Below are positions 36,961 to 50,964 of a DNA stretch of 64,000 nucleotides, in pieces; the stretch's first letter is position 1, and each line of letters begins with the position of its first letter. The notes beneath the pieces are model-generated. The model was not told the DNA's origin and searched no databases. It saw nothing but the letters and a program-made list of their open reading frames with translations. Where the stretch lies: contig JBOZIK010000001.1 in NCBI GenBank assembly GCA_051453625.1, forward strand, positions 49,137,645-49,201,644. Reading direction: 5' to 3'. The DNA is from Welwitschia mirabilis. Lineage: Eukaryota; Gnetophyta; Gnetopsida; Welwitschiales. The translations under genes were made by a program, and so were the position numbers.

Positions 36961-38020
36961 CTTTATATGATTAAAATTCATAATGAGGATTCATTGACAT
37001 AGTTGATATAAACAATCATATGTGTTTTTATAATTGTGATCATTGTTTTGTTAAAAACTCATTAGTTATTTTCTAAATTCATATAGTTTATTATTAGAAA
37101 GTAGTTTTCTTATGAATGAATTTTTTCAATTCTTTTCAAGATCAAATTTGACTCTAAATAGTTTGTAATTATAAGTTGGTTTTATTTGTAACTATAGTCG
37201 TAAATGTAATCATTTTAATTTTATCTAATGTTATCAAACTTGACTAAATTTTTCATAAGATCATTGGTGTTTTTCCCATGAAATACAAACAATAATTAAA
37301 CATTTTTAACTTCTACATTTTGTTCTAGTACAAATAATAATGATCAATTACTCATTTGTTCTTTCTGAAAATCAAGTTCCTTAAGGGTTTATCTTACCTG
37401 AGTTGCATTATTTACATTCTATGCTATTAAGTCTTTAAAATTTATTTAATTCATTAGATATGTTATAATTAGGTTTTGATGTAAATAGGATGGTAAAAAC
37501 ATTTTTCCTAGTTATACTACTCGATTTTATTAAGGATTAAAGTAGGGTAATTTATAGGATCTAGTTGGGATATCATCATGGAATTGAAAGTAGGTCCATG
37601 CATGGTTAAACATCCATTCTTCGCATACTTTAAAGGGTTAATAAAGTGGTTAGTTTAAATTTAGTGGAGATGTGAAATTAAATTACATTATAATTAATCT
37701 TATGATGGTGATGTTAATATACAAGTAGGATTCTAAGTAAAATTAAATAGAATTTGAAGTAAAATTTAGACTCTGAATTATTATTGGTGGTAAACTTATA
37801 ATATAGTTAAATATGGCAAACAAATTTGTTAACTAACTCCATATTTTAGTACTAAATTGATTATTGCTAACATACATATAATCATTACATGTCATTATTC
37901 AAATTAGTTATTGATGTACTTGTGGTCAACATATTTATTAGAGTTATATCACTTTAATTTCTTAATTAGTATATCATCTTAAGTGTAGAACATATTTGAA
38001 GTAGATATTGACGGACTATT
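36960..38020. other. AT-rich spacer, nothing recognised
   Basis: No coding, RNA or repeat feature could be supported here. Confidence 0.5.
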
Positions 38021-38740
38021 TTGTTTTAAACTTTTATTGCTACAATTATTTTCCTTTTAATGACTAGGTTTTTTCCATATCAATGTAAGCATTTCTAATA
38101 TTTCTTTTTAAGTTGTGTGGAATTTTGATAGTTATCCCAAATAACTACATTCTATAGGTTTAGTTTCATTTCTTTATAAAACATAAGGTAAGGTTGAGAT
38201 GGATAAGGAACAGTAATCCAATTAGAAATTAGTGCATTAAAAGATTTAAAATCTTTAACCATTCCTTTAAGATTGGAAGATTAACTTTTTATTTCTTCAT
38301 TCATGTTTTTAAAGATGTTTTTAAGAATAGACAAATTAAAATATAATGAATTTCAACCAATCCTTAGTTGGTCAAAAATACCTTTTTAAAATTTAATCTT
38401 ATTTTATTAGAATACGTGTTTAATAAGAATTTCTATTTAGTTACTCTACAAAGAGAGTGAAATTGTAAGATGTAATTGAATCCTTCCTATAAAGTCTAAC
38501 AAACTCTTTATTTAGATTATAATCAATAAGAAATTCCTCCCTACATCACTCGAACACCTTTTTCAACTGCACCCCAAATTCTAATGTTTTAGGTTTTGAA
38601 TATTAATATTATAATTTAATTTTAAAATCCAAGAAGACTTTCTTAAAGTTGTTCTATCATTCAGGGTTTATTTTTTGTGGATCGTAAATTTACTTGTAAT
38701 TTCTTCCTTTTAATGTTTTGATTAGACATGATTTGTAGCT
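38020..38740 (-). pseudogene. Decayed unrecognised reading frame
   Basis: Minus-strand text stays coding-like for about 200 codons with few stops. From 38340 it reads LSILKNIFKNMNEEIK, one TAA where Gln fits, then NLKGMVKDFKSFNALISNW, then PYPSQPYLMFYKEMK. Most stops downstream and upstream are TAA or TAG, fitting Gln codons hit by C-to-T change. A second frame (LIDYNLNKEFVRLYRKD near 38540-38480) looks better upstream, so at least one indel is present. No family was recognised. It could be a transposon protein, for example an extra ORF of a retroelement, or a host-gene relic. Confidence 0.4.
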
Positions 38741-41655
38741 TTATTTGAGATTGTCTCTCTTATTATTAAGGTTAAGAAGTTATTTGTCTTAAACATCAAG
38801 AGGATAGATCTCTATTTCATGAAGGTTGTTTACTAGTCTTTTTGATATTTTATAATGCATACATATTCCAAGTACAAAAATATAATTTATGCCATAGAAA
38901 GATCAATATGTAATCAGCAAATTCATTATAAATTAAAAAACAAATAGAATAATGTTTATTAGAATTTCAAACTAATTATTTTCTAGTTTGCAATAATATT
39001 TTAAAAATAACAAGTTTGTTTAACTTATACAATCACTTTATGATAATACATATTTTTTTGTTGAATATATTTAGAAAAGGTTTGGGTACTTAGCTGGATC
39101 CTAAGGTCCAACAAAGTATAATCTACTTCTATTAATCTAATAGTTTTTCACGTGTTTTCCTTTTTGAGTTCCTTCTAATTTCTCTAATGTTATACCTTTC
39201 AAAATAAGGAAAAAATCATATTTTTATAGGTTTTCAAATTTATCACAAAGAAGAATACCTAGATAGTAGAAATAACAATGTATAAAAGAATTAAAGTAAA
39301 AAAAACCAAGAAATGAATTTGTTTAAAAGAAAGAAAAATGCAACAAAGAGTTTATAAAAAAGGAAAAGAATAAAATGATTTAAAAGCTAAAGTTTAAAAA
39401 TGAAATAAATAATTTTAGAAACTTCAACAAAAAGAATCAAAGTATTAGGTAGAAAACTTGAGAATAAATGTAATTAACTTAATCTATTTTAATATTTTAA
39501 ATTTCTAAAGCTTTGTCAACAATGACATTAAAAATATAATAGTACTAAGAAACTAGAAAAGGTGATCAATGACTTATGTCTTGTACTTATGGAATCTATC
39601 AAATATAGATTTAAAATAATAAAAACTTAGGATTAAGTAAATCACATATAAACTAATTAATTTCTTAATCAATGAATGAAAATAACTCAGATGATAATAA
39701 TGTGTCATTTTGAAATTTTAAAAAAAGCTAGTAATTGATTATAGAAATAAAAATAAAAATAAATGATTTAATTGTACAACATTAATAGTTTGATATCTTA
39801 TTGAAAATGTGTGCTTATAAATTTCGTCTACCCATAAAACTATGGATGGATTATATGTCACTAAATAAGAATAGGTAACAATTTACTCATGGAATTCAAT
39901 CATGAATTAAACTAATTATTTTCATAACAAATACATATGAAATGTGAAAATAAAATAGAAATTAATGGAAATATAGTAACATTAACTTGTGTACCTAAGG
40001 TTACCTTTAAAGAAAATAAAGTTTACAACAATTATAGAATTTTTTTGAAAAAAGGAGTATTCTCATAAATTTTTAGCATAAGAAACCTTACTTGCAAAAT
40101 GTGTCATAGAGCTAAAGAAGTCATAGTAGAAATGAACTAATTTTAATATCTAATATAAATATATCAAAGTACAAGAGTGATCTGAAAGTATTTTCCAAGT
40201 AAAACCAGCTTTCAAACTCCATTCTTCATTGGAAACTATCTAAATTTACATGCAAGTCATGAAGAAATTTAGGGAAAAAGTACAAATGTAATTAGTGTAA
40301 AACTCAATATAGATGAGTACGACATGGAATGAGGATTATTATAACATCATATTAGGATCTTAACCTCCTCTTATTTCTTTGAAAAACATTATCACTAATG
40401 CTATCATTAAGTTATGAGTTAGGAATAAGATCTTCTTCCTTGTTATTAACTTATCAGGATCTATTAAATATTTTCTTTCATAGAGAGATAAATGGGATTT
40501 AGATAAATTTCAACCTTAGATTATTCTTAAGATACAAGATAAAATCATAGAATTCAGTTCTTTTTACCTTTTATAAGGTGATAAGTTGTTCTATTGCTAA
40601 TATAATCCCCATGCAATAAACATTGGCTTTATATCATTACCTGATAAAACATCTATAATAAAAATATTTCGCTCTATTATCACTATGTGATGTGTATAGT
40701 TGTGTCTTTATCATGTCTTTATTGCCTTACAAGAAGATAGTTATACAGTTAAATTCATTTTGCTAGCTTATAGCTGGGAAATAAGCTAGCACAAAGTAAA
40801 ACATAAAAATGCTTAAAATATTAATAAGAATTATTAAGTAATTATTGAGTATTTTAATTTTGTATCAATAGAGAAAATATACAAATGTCATTAATAATTT
40901 CTAATTAACTCTAATTTCCTAGGTAAACTATGACAAAATTATCCTTAAAGTGGTGAATTTTATGGTTACATTACCCTTGCTTTTATTAAGCATTCCAAAA
41001 TGATGCAACATAATTATTTAACATTAATGGTTTCAGATGTTATGCTAAAATACATTCATACATGGGGATGATAGAATAGTAGTGATTAACTTCATTCCTA
41101 AAAGGTTTTTATATAAAAATATAATGTAACTCAGCTTAATGATGAAATTCAAGAATAATTAATATTATATTGAGTTAGTTATCATTTGATTAATACACCA
41201 TACAAATGCATGTTATTAATTGTTTACTTAAGAAAATAATTCCAAATTTAATGGATTTTATTTCTTGAAACAATCATACATAAAAGTGAAAAAGCATACA
41301 TAGTTTTATTTAGCACACTTTTAATTTTTTTTATTTGAACTCTATAATAAAAATACTTCTAGCATAAATTATAATATTATTTTGAATTTCTATATGTTTT
41401 GTAGATCAAACTAGGCCAACTTTATACCTTGTATTTTAATGTTTAGTTAGCATATTTTATGATGATAATAAGAGTAACAAAAAGAACAAGAGTAAATGAA
41501 GAGTTGTATAAGAATAACAAGGCATCATGCTTAGTTTAAATTCATGTCAATATAATATAATAAGATGGGTGAAAATAAAAATAACTTATGAGTTAACTAA
41601 ATTACTAAAATGAAAGCTCTTATGAATTTCTAAATATATGTGTTAAAATAAAAGA
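38741..41655. other. AT-rich spacer, nothing recognised
   Basis: A-rich and T-rich sequence with no open frame, repeat or RNA that could be supported. Confidence 0.5.
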
Positions 41656-41682
41656 AAGTATATATATATATATATATATATC

Positions 41683-41722
<40 letters not shown>

Positions 41723-42242
41723 CCCTTANNNNNNNNNNNNNNNNNNNNNNNNNNNNNNNNNNNNNNNNNNNNNNNNNNNNNNNNNNNNNNNNNNNNNNNN
41801 NNNNNNNNNNNNNNNNNNNNNNNNNNNNNNNNNNNNNNNNNNNNNNNNNNNNNNNNNNNNNNNNNNNNNNNNNNNNNNNNNNNNNNNNNNNNNNNNNNNN
41901 NNNNNNNNNNNNNNNNNNNNNNNNNNNNNNNNNNNNNNNNNNNNNNNNNNNNNNNNNNNNNNNNNNNNNNNNNNNNNNNNNNNNNNNNNNNNNNNNNNNN
42001 NNNNNNNNNNNNNNNNNNNNNNNNNNNNNNNNNNNNNNNNNNNNNNNNNNNNNNNNNNNNNNNNNNNNNNNNNNNNNNNNNNNNNNNNNNNNNNNNNNNN
42101 NNNNNNNNNNNNNNNNNNNNNNNNNNNNNNNNNNNNNNNNNNNNNNNNNNNNNNNNNNNNNNNNNNNNNNNNNNNNNNNNNNNNNNNNNNNNNNNNNNNN
42201 NNNNNNNNNNNNNNNNNNNNNNNNNNNNNNNNNNNNNNNNNN

Positions 42243-42317
<75 letters not shown>
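41656..42317. repeat. TA/GA microsatellite interrupted by a 514-N gap
   Basis: A (TA)n-(GA)n compound repeat occurs at 41656-41718 and again at 42243-42317, on either side of the N run at 41729-42242. Both copies are followed by gaccctta or acccttaa. The likely cause is an assembler breaking in the repeat; the two sides may be one locus. Confidence 0.8.
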
Positions 42318-42320
<3 letters not shown>

Positions 42321-42840
42321 CTTAACCAGAAAGGAATAACTTATAAACTACCTACAAATATTAAATAGAAAAGATATAAAATAAAATTATTTTAATTATT
42401 ATCCATATTAAATTCTTAAACTAATAGCATAATTTTATTATATATTTGTATATCATTAATAAGATCTAGTATAGTTTATTTTAACTTTTAAAAGATATCA
42501 TAGCTAGAGTTATAATCATATTAGTTATTTAAAAAGATAAGAATAACTTATATTAATATTTTTTAAGCTATAGTCATAATATGATGTACAAAAATTAAAT
42601 TTATTAAGTTTAGATTCCTACAAGTATATTTTCTAAGACATAATGTAAATATAATAATTTCCTAAATTTTTAGAGTTGTTATGATAGTACATCACACTAG
42701 AAAGATCATAACTCTTACACTACTTTGAATTTTTAAGTGATCAAGGATACTTTGGAAATATTCTAGAATTATCTATAACTATTTACTTATTTACCATGAA
42801 ATATTGATCTTGCAAAATAAAAATAAATGCTTTTTTGTTT

Positions 42841-45468
42841 TCATTTTCTAAGTTATTTTTATTAAATAACTTTTAAAATTTTATTAGATATTAGAAATTT
42901 TTTTATTTTTTGAATTTTTTTCATTCTAATAGAATTATCAAATTATTAATAAAAAATCTTATTAATATTTATTCAATATTTCACAAGTTATAATATTCTT
43001 AAACTATGCTTTATTTTGTTAAATTTAGACTTTACATATATAAAGAACATAAACGTTAATAAATAAATACACAATAATAATAGTTGATAAAATTGATATT
43101 ATAACTTAATTTAAATATTCTATAGAATATAATAAATAAGTATTTATTAGCAAAAAGTAATATTAATCATAAAACACAATGGACAAGGCTTATTTAAAGA
43201 AAACAATTTCAATGAGCCTTAGGATTTGACTTAAAGGTTAACTAGCACGAATAAAATTTAAGGATTAAATCATTCATCTTAATAAGAGGATCCTAATGTA
43301 CATTTTATGTAATAAAAGATATAAAGTTCACTTAATATTGAATAATGTAATACAAACATGGTTTCCCAGATAAGTCCCTTGGACAAGTATTTCCATTAGT
43401 AAATCTCATCAACCAAGCATACAAAGAGAGTTCACAAATCTTTTCCTGATCTTTGTTTAAGCTTAATGGAAGAGATAACTTTCATAAAACATTTCTATTA
43501 CATATTAACCAATATACCTAATTGTTATGCGTCTTACTTTTATTTTTCTTGATGTAACCCAAACTAAATACAAAATATTTTAAGGGAATACTTTATTAGA
43601 AACTAATTTTATTAAGAAAAAGAGACAACATAAGAATAAAAAAGATCAAATGAAACATACTTGGAAAGGTAAATGATTGGTAACTTCTAATTGGTAGCTT
43701 GTTGTTTTTGTTATCATTTTCTAAGTTATTTTTATTAAATAAATTTCAAAATTTTAATAGATATTAGACAGTTTTATATTTTTAGAATTTTTATGTCCTA
43801 ATATATTTATAAAATTATTAAGAAAAAAATCTCATTAATCTTTATTTAATATCTCACAAGTTATGATATTCTTAAACTTTGCTTTCATTTTGTAAAATTT
43901 AGACTTTATGCATATAAAGAACATAAAAATTAATAGATAAATACATAATAATGATAGTTTATAAAATTGATATTAAAACTTAATTTAAATATTCTATAGA
44001 AAATAATAAGTAAATATTTATTAATAAAAATTAATATTAATCATAAAACACAATGGACAAGGCTTATTTAGAGAAAACAATTTCAATGAGCCTTAGGATT
44101 GGACTTAGAGGTTAACTAGCATGAATAAAATTTAAGTATTAAATCATTCATCTTAATAAGAGGATCATAATGTACGTTTGATGTAATAAAAGATATAAAA
44201 TTCACTTAATACTAAATAATGTAATACAAACATGGTTACTCGGATAAGTCCCTTGGACAAGTATTTTCATTAGTAAATCTCATCAAACAAGCATACAAAG
44301 AGATTTCACAAATCTTTTCCTGATCTTTGTTTAAGCTTAATAGAAGAGATACCTTTCATAAAACATTTGTATTACATATTAAGTAATATACCTAATTGTT
44401 ATGCATCATGCTTTTATTTATCTCGATGTAACTCAAACTAGTTTATAAACACCATAATAAGAATACAAAATATGCTAAGGTAATACTTTATCAGTAACTA
44501 ATTTTATTAAGAAAAAGAGATAACGTAAGAATAAAAAAGATCAAATGAGACAAATGGTTAGTAACTTCTAATTGGTAGCTTGTTGTTTTTGGTTTTCATT
44601 TTCTAAGTTATTTTTATTAAATAACTTTTAAAATTTTATTAGATATTAGAAAGTTTTCTATTTTTTGGATTTTTTCATTCTAATAGAATTATCAAATTAT
44701 TAAAAAAAATGTCATTAATCTTTATTCAATATTTCACAAGTTATGATGTTCTTAAACTATGCTTTCATTTTGTTAAATTTAGACTTTACATATATAAAGA
44801 ACATAAACATTAATAAATAAATACATAATAATGATATTCGATAAAACTGATATTAGAACTTAATTTAAATATTCAATAGAATATAATAAATTAGTATTTA
44901 ATAACAAAAAGTAATATTAATCATGAAACACAATGCACAAGGCTTATTTAAAGAAAACAATTTTAATGAGCCTTAGGATTTTACTTAAAGGTTAACTAGC
45001 ATGAATAAAATTTCAGGATTAAATCATTCATCCTAATAAGAGGATCCTAATGTACATTTGATGTTATAAAAGATATAAAATTCACTGAATACTGAATAAT
45101 GTAACATAAACATGGTTACCCAGATAAGTCCCTTGGACAAGTATTTTCATTAGTAAATCTCATCAACCAAGCATACAAAGAGATTTCACGAATCTTTTCA
45201 TAATCTTGGTTTAAGCTTAATGGAAGGGATAACTTTCATAAAACACTTCTATTACATATTAAGCACTATACCTAATTGTTATGCATCTTACTTTTATTTA
45301 GCTTGATGTAACCCAAAAGTAGTTTATAAACACTATAATAAGAATACAAAATATGCTAAGGGAATACTTTATTAGTAACTAATTCTATTAAGAAAAAGAG
45401 ACAACATAAGAATAAAAAATAAAATCAAATGAAACATAGTTGAAAAGGTAAATGATTGGTAGCTTCTA
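42841..45468 (+). repeat. Three-copy tandem array, unit about 875 bp
   Basis: Three diverged copies start at 42841, 43714 and 44596 (shared anchor tcattttctaag). An inner anchor, ggacaaggct or its variant gcacaaggct, recurs at 43181, 44055 and 44935, giving spacings of 874 and 880. The units share blocks such as agcctta-x-gatt and taagtcccttggacaagtat. No coding capacity was seen. The unit is AT-rich and not like the LTRs elsewhere in the window. Confidence 0.85.
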
Positions 45469-47015
45469 CGTGATAAAGATTTTATGAAGGCCTAAGCTCC
45501 AACATCCTTGGCTATAAGCTTTAAGATCTAACATCCAAATCCTACATTTAGAAGTAAAGAAATGGAAAAATAAGAAGATGAAAGAACGAGAAGTAATTTT
45601 AGTAGTATATGCTTATAGAAAATGAATTAGTCTATAACAAAGGCAAGATCTTTATTTATCAATAAATCAAGAGCAAAGTTTCTAGATATAGTTAGTCAAA
45701 AACCATGAATATCAGTTTACTTGTATGGTAGAAAAATCACATTAAATTGGATAATACTAATTACATTAAATTAAATAATGTCAATCATTAATATGTTAGA
45801 TGATCATATGTGATAGATTACATTGATCTATTAAAGGATAAGAAGACATGATATTTATAACACATTTACCTACCTAAGGTGAGTAATTTCCTTACTATAA
45901 TTAACAATGTTAGTTAGAAACATCATTTTCTCATGCTAGTTCATTCTTAATCTTTCATATCTTCATAATGATATTTGATCAATTTAAAACATACATTAAA
46001 CAACGTTTAATATGCATTAAAAGAATAAGTCTTCTTCTATGTACAAAATTTAAAAGTTTCATGTGTCATAATGAGATAAAAGTTTCCAAAACTAAATGAA
46101 TAATAAAATAAATATTTTATAAATAAAATACTATTACAAATACCAAGAAGGGTAAAGGTTATAATAGAGTAAAATCTACTCTTTTATCCTTCTTAGTTTA
46201 TGGATAAGAATGCATGTATTTATTTACATGCTTATTAATTTCAAGATCCATCAAATTAAATTCATCAATACAAAAAACAAGAAAGAAAATATCTTAGTTA
46301 AATGTAGTACACTAAATTTTTATCTGCTTCTTTTACCAACTACATTACCTATTTAATTTTATCAAGAATTTTAAATTTTGAGACTTGGATGAGACACATA
46401 AATAAATTTGTCAAACAAAGATATCACATGTCATTCAGGTAAATATTTTGTTTATATTTATTATTTCTCATAAATTTTTAGTTTAATATTTTCACCATTA
46501 AATTCAATGCCTTTGCATAAGTAGGGTTATGTGATTTAATATTTTAATAGCTTTTTTAATTAATTTTTTCTAATAAAAATTAAAAGCTTTTATAAAAGAA
46601 TTATTACCATTATTATTAACGAAAACATGAGAGTTACAACAATTACTGAAACTTACAGGTAATTACTTAAAAGATCATACAAGTATCTACAATAAAAAAT
46701 TAAGCATAATGTATTTTTTCTATTATTTATAATAAAAATATGTAAAGACATTATTGCTTACAAAACTAAATAATAGTTTTCATACAACATTTAATGAAAG
46801 AATGGTTTCATATTAAGATTTAAATATTAAAAAGTATTATATAATCCTCTAAGAGATTAATGTGTATCTAATATTTAAGTAATTAAAAGTTTAAAAAATG
46901 TGAGATATAAAAGTATAATACTAGAATCATAGCTAATATGGATACTTATAAAAGCAATTAAATTTTCTCAAATAAAATACAAGAACTTAAAAGTACTACT
47001 CATGATCATATAGCC
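45469..47015. other. AT-rich spacer, nothing recognised
   Basis: No gene, RNA or repeat feature could be supported. Confidence 0.5.
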
Positions 47016-47296
47016 ATGATAAGAGAGCTAAAGAATGATGATGAAATGAAATCACTCCAAAATATCATGAAACTAAATCTTATAGAAAGAACTAAAAGTT
47101 TTGATAAGTAATTAAAGAGGAAAGGCAAGAAAACTAAACAACTTGAATAGAAAACTAAAATTTTGAATGAAGAATTACAAATGAAAGAGGATAGTTTGCA
47201 AAATCTTATGGATATGATAGTAGGCATATAGGAAGATATACATAACTTAAAAAGGGTCATAATTACTTCATCAACTCCTCAAGAAGAAGTATAGTG
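47016..47296 (+). pseudogene. Decayed coiled-coil-like reading frame
   Basis: From the ATG at 47016, plus-strand text reads MIRELKNDDEMKSLQNIMK, then NLIERTKSFDK, a TAA, LKRKGKKTKQLE, a TAG, then KILNEELQMKEDSLQNLM. It is rich in Lys, Glu and Leu with Leu-type spacing suggestive of a coiled coil. The stops fit Gln codons. It is not recognised; it could be part of a gag-like transposon protein or a host gene. Confidence 0.35.
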
Positions 47297-48043
47297 AAAA
47301 GAATAAGTCAAAGCTATAGTAATTGAAATATACTAATGCACACGAAACACAATAATAGTAAGATCTCTTCAGAATATATTTGGGAAAGCTTAGTTAATAA
47401 GATAATATCATAAATATTTATGTCTCTTATTTTTGTTTGTGAATCCCTATTTTAGATAAATATTTAATGAATTTTAGTATTTTATTTAGCTAAGAGTGTT
47501 ATTCTTAGAAATAACATGAGGTTTAATAATGCATGAAAATATTGTATAACCACTAATATTATGAATAAAACTAGTTATTTCACCTTATAAATAAAAATGA
47601 TATACATCCATAATATTATAAAATAACATATAAAATGGTCAAGCATCATGTAAATGTTAGAAAATTGTAATAGACTTAGCTATGAAAGAATCTTGTAAAC
47701 AAGTGGAAATGTCTAATAAACAAAATCAAAGTATCATGTAAAATCTAATAAGATAATAAGTGAATATATCATGCAATATATATGTTAAAGAAAATTAAAA
47801 AATAAAGATCATGCAATCGTGTGTGTTTTCTAGTTAAAGTTGTTTAATAGTTAGAATATATGATATAGGAAAATGCATGACATAAGTTTAAACAAAAATA
47901 AAAATAAAAATAAATGGAAGATGTCAAACTCAAAACTTTTATTTTTTCATACCTTCCCTTAAAAATATAGCTACCATAATTATTCAAACAAATGATATCA
48001 TTACACTTAGGCCCTTATATTGTACTAAGCATGCCATCTAAAA

Positions 48044-48065
48044 GTTTGAATGTGTGTGTGTGTGT

Positions 48066-48106
<41 letters not shown>

Positions 48107-48112
48107 CGTGCA
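48044..48112. repeat. GT microsatellite
   Basis: Run of tg repeats with a few interruptions (one ggg and two cg steps near the right end). Confidence 0.9.
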
Positions 48113-48119
48113 TGTACCA

Positions 48120-49620
48120 AATTATTATGCACCATTTTGGAAAGAAGGTTAGCAACTCATGTAGAAGGAAACCATTTTGCATACGATGTTACAGGCATAT
48201 TTTAAGAGTAAGCGCTTGATTATGGATCATATAATCATTATTAGGTTTTACATTAAGTAAGGTAAAGGTAACAAAACAAATATATTCATTTCCTTTATTA
48301 ATTTTATAAAGGCATATGATTTTATTATGAGATAGAAATGGTGGAAAATTCTTAGTAATTTTGATGTTAGTCTTTCCCTACTCAATGTCATTCAATAATT
48401 GTATACAAGAATAGTAAATTCAAAAAAATTATAGAAACAAAAAGAATCTTATAAAAGTGAAACAAGTTTGTTTTCTTTCATTCACTTTTTTGGAATGTTT
48501 GTAGATGAACTTAAAAGTTGGATCCAACATTAACTAAAAATTATGTTATTAGAGTGGGATAAATTCCAATTTATTTTCCAATTTTTGTAGATGATGTAAC
48601 ACTTATTAAAATATCTCACAAAGGATTGTAAGAAATACTACAAGTACTAGGAAAAGTTTATAAGTATTCAAGATAAAGATAAATGTTGGTAAAATTAAAA
48701 AAAAAATTGTATGTTACATAAAGAAAAGAGATTATGATTTTTAGCTAAATATAAAAAATTTAAAATTATAGATACAAGAATATACTTAAATTGGAGTTCT
48801 CTCATAAGTATAAAGGAAATCATTTTATATTATAAAGAGTGTCAAATGATTAAAAGGCTTTTTACGATGTAAAGGATAATTATAAGAAGGAAAATATTTA
48901 ATTATGGGAGATTCATAAATATATTTTTCACATTGTTGTATTACTTATTAGTCTTTATGAATTCATAATTTAGAGTTTATAATTAGCTAATGATTCATGG
49001 AAAAAATTAGAAAAAGTTCAAAAATAATATTTCTTAAATGAATTCAAGATTTAAACTTTATGTACCATATGTAATTTTACTGTTGGAGGTTAAGTTGCTA
49101 CCAATAGATGCTAAAGCCATGTACCAATTTCTAGTCTACTATCTAACTACAAAATATAATTAAAAAATCTCTACAAATATAATAAAAAATTGAGCAAAAA
49201 ATATGGAAAGATGGTGATAAGATATGATTACAAAGATGGGGAATTCAAGATCTAGATGAAATAAAAGATTTAAAAAAGATCTCAAGATTGTAAAATAAAT
49301 GTGGATTGAACAATGATTAATGAAATACAAAATCAAAAGAAACTCTAGTTCTATTATAAATATATTATATGAGGGAAACTTAGTGGATCAATAGAATATT
49401 TACATGTAGAAATCCTATTGTAGATGCAAGTATTAATTACTATAATAAGAATGAGATCTTATCAGCTTGAATTTAAAACTAGAAGATGGGAAAATATTCC
49501 AAAACTAGGTTGAGTATGTAGATTATGTTTACTTCAAGTTATAAAAGATGAAAAACATATCTAATTGTAACGATATATAACTAAATATTTTAGATGTAAG
49601 TGGAACATTGAAAGCAAGTC
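48120..49620 (+). pseudogene. Decayed LINE reverse transcriptase of a second type (LINE 2)
   Basis: Through several frames the plus strand shows the non-LTR RT order. At 48300-48320 is NFIKAYDF (RT box A, usual DF-x-KAFD). Then come the segment KWWKILSNFDVS and, after frameshifts, FFGMFVDELKSW. The YxDD box reads FVDD (48584-48595), followed by VTLIKISHKGL. Further on are LEFSHKYKGN and, near 48970-49030, text fitting the thumb region. The C-terminal part, near 49450-49560, has HQLEFKTRRW-like and CRLC-like residues of a zinc-binding tail. It differs from LINE 1: no L1-type endonuclease was seen. It is very decayed. Confidence 0.7.
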
Positions 49621-50964
49621 TCTATATGAATTATTTAACATATCATCTTTAGCATTAAAAAAAATATCCAAAAGATGTGTTTTGAATATGTGATTATTAA
49701 ACACATTTGATAGACACTAGAAATATTGATGTTGATGTATTTTGTACTAACTGATTTGATCTGACAAATAATCTTGAGTATACATAACATAATACAATTT
49801 AGTTTTAGTCTTAGTATATATGGAATTACTTGATGATAAGAAAATATAATGAAATAAGATGTTGAGATGATAAGTAGCATATTAAGTACTACATATAACC
49901 ATCATGTAAAATCATTATCCTATAAATAAGTAAGATTTCTATCTAAAAATTCTTATCTTACATGAGAATAATGAAGAATAATACATATCATGATTACAGG
50001 AGAATGATGTATATCATAATGATAATTAAACTTATACCCATAATAGTTTAAATACTTAAAAGTACATAAGTTGAAATATCTACAATCAATATTTTAGGAA
50101 CCATGAACTATTTGATCCTTATATCACCTGCAAGGTATAAAATCATAAGAACCTAAAAGTTCTAATAGTATATTCTCATTATATTTTCTCTATATTCTTA
50201 ACATTAGTTTTTTTTGTATTCATATGTTATTATTTTTATATATTTTTCTTTATTAGACCATTTGCTTCACATTAATTAAAGTATCATTTGGTCTTAAATC
50301 AAGAAGCACTTTTCCAAATAAATATCCATAACACTATAGTTAAGAAAAAATAAACTTACTACATTCCTCGACTATGATACTGTTGTTGCATATTCTTTAG
50401 TCATTTCATTTAAAAACTATTCTAATCATAATAATTTTTAAAATAGCTAATAACTTTGTAAATCAAATATAATGCACTCTAATAGTAAAAATCTTAATAT
50501 ATCACATGGTATTATATTTACCAAATCTAATCTTGCATAGTACTTAAGTAGTGTTATATGATCTAATGCCAATGAATTTATAGATTTTCTTAGAATTGTT
50601 AAGTAATTAGTTTTCATAAAACCCATGTTTGTTTCTTATATTTTTGGATACATTAATTTTATACTCCTAACACATTGATTAGACATAATCTTATTTCTAA
50701 TTTTATGTCCATAGCATATCTCCATTAGACACTACCATATTTACATACTTCAAGATTACTTCAGGCTGTTACTTTCCTTATCCCTATGATAAGAGAACTT
50801 TTTAAATAGATATAATGCATATAAAAATATAAAATTATTTGATTTTATAGTTTTTTATGCCCTTTTTTGGAATAAATTTATATTATTATCATGTTAACTA
50901 GAATTTATATTAATTAATTATAATGACTCCCTCCCTAGTGATGCCTTTCATCACCTTGAGGACT
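49621..50964. other. AT-rich spacer, nothing recognised
   Basis: No gene, RNA or repeat feature could be supported. Confidence 0.5.

Noticed and set aside
47992-48219. Cys/Val-rich open frame
   Set aside because: Produced by the GT microsatellite at 48044-48112.
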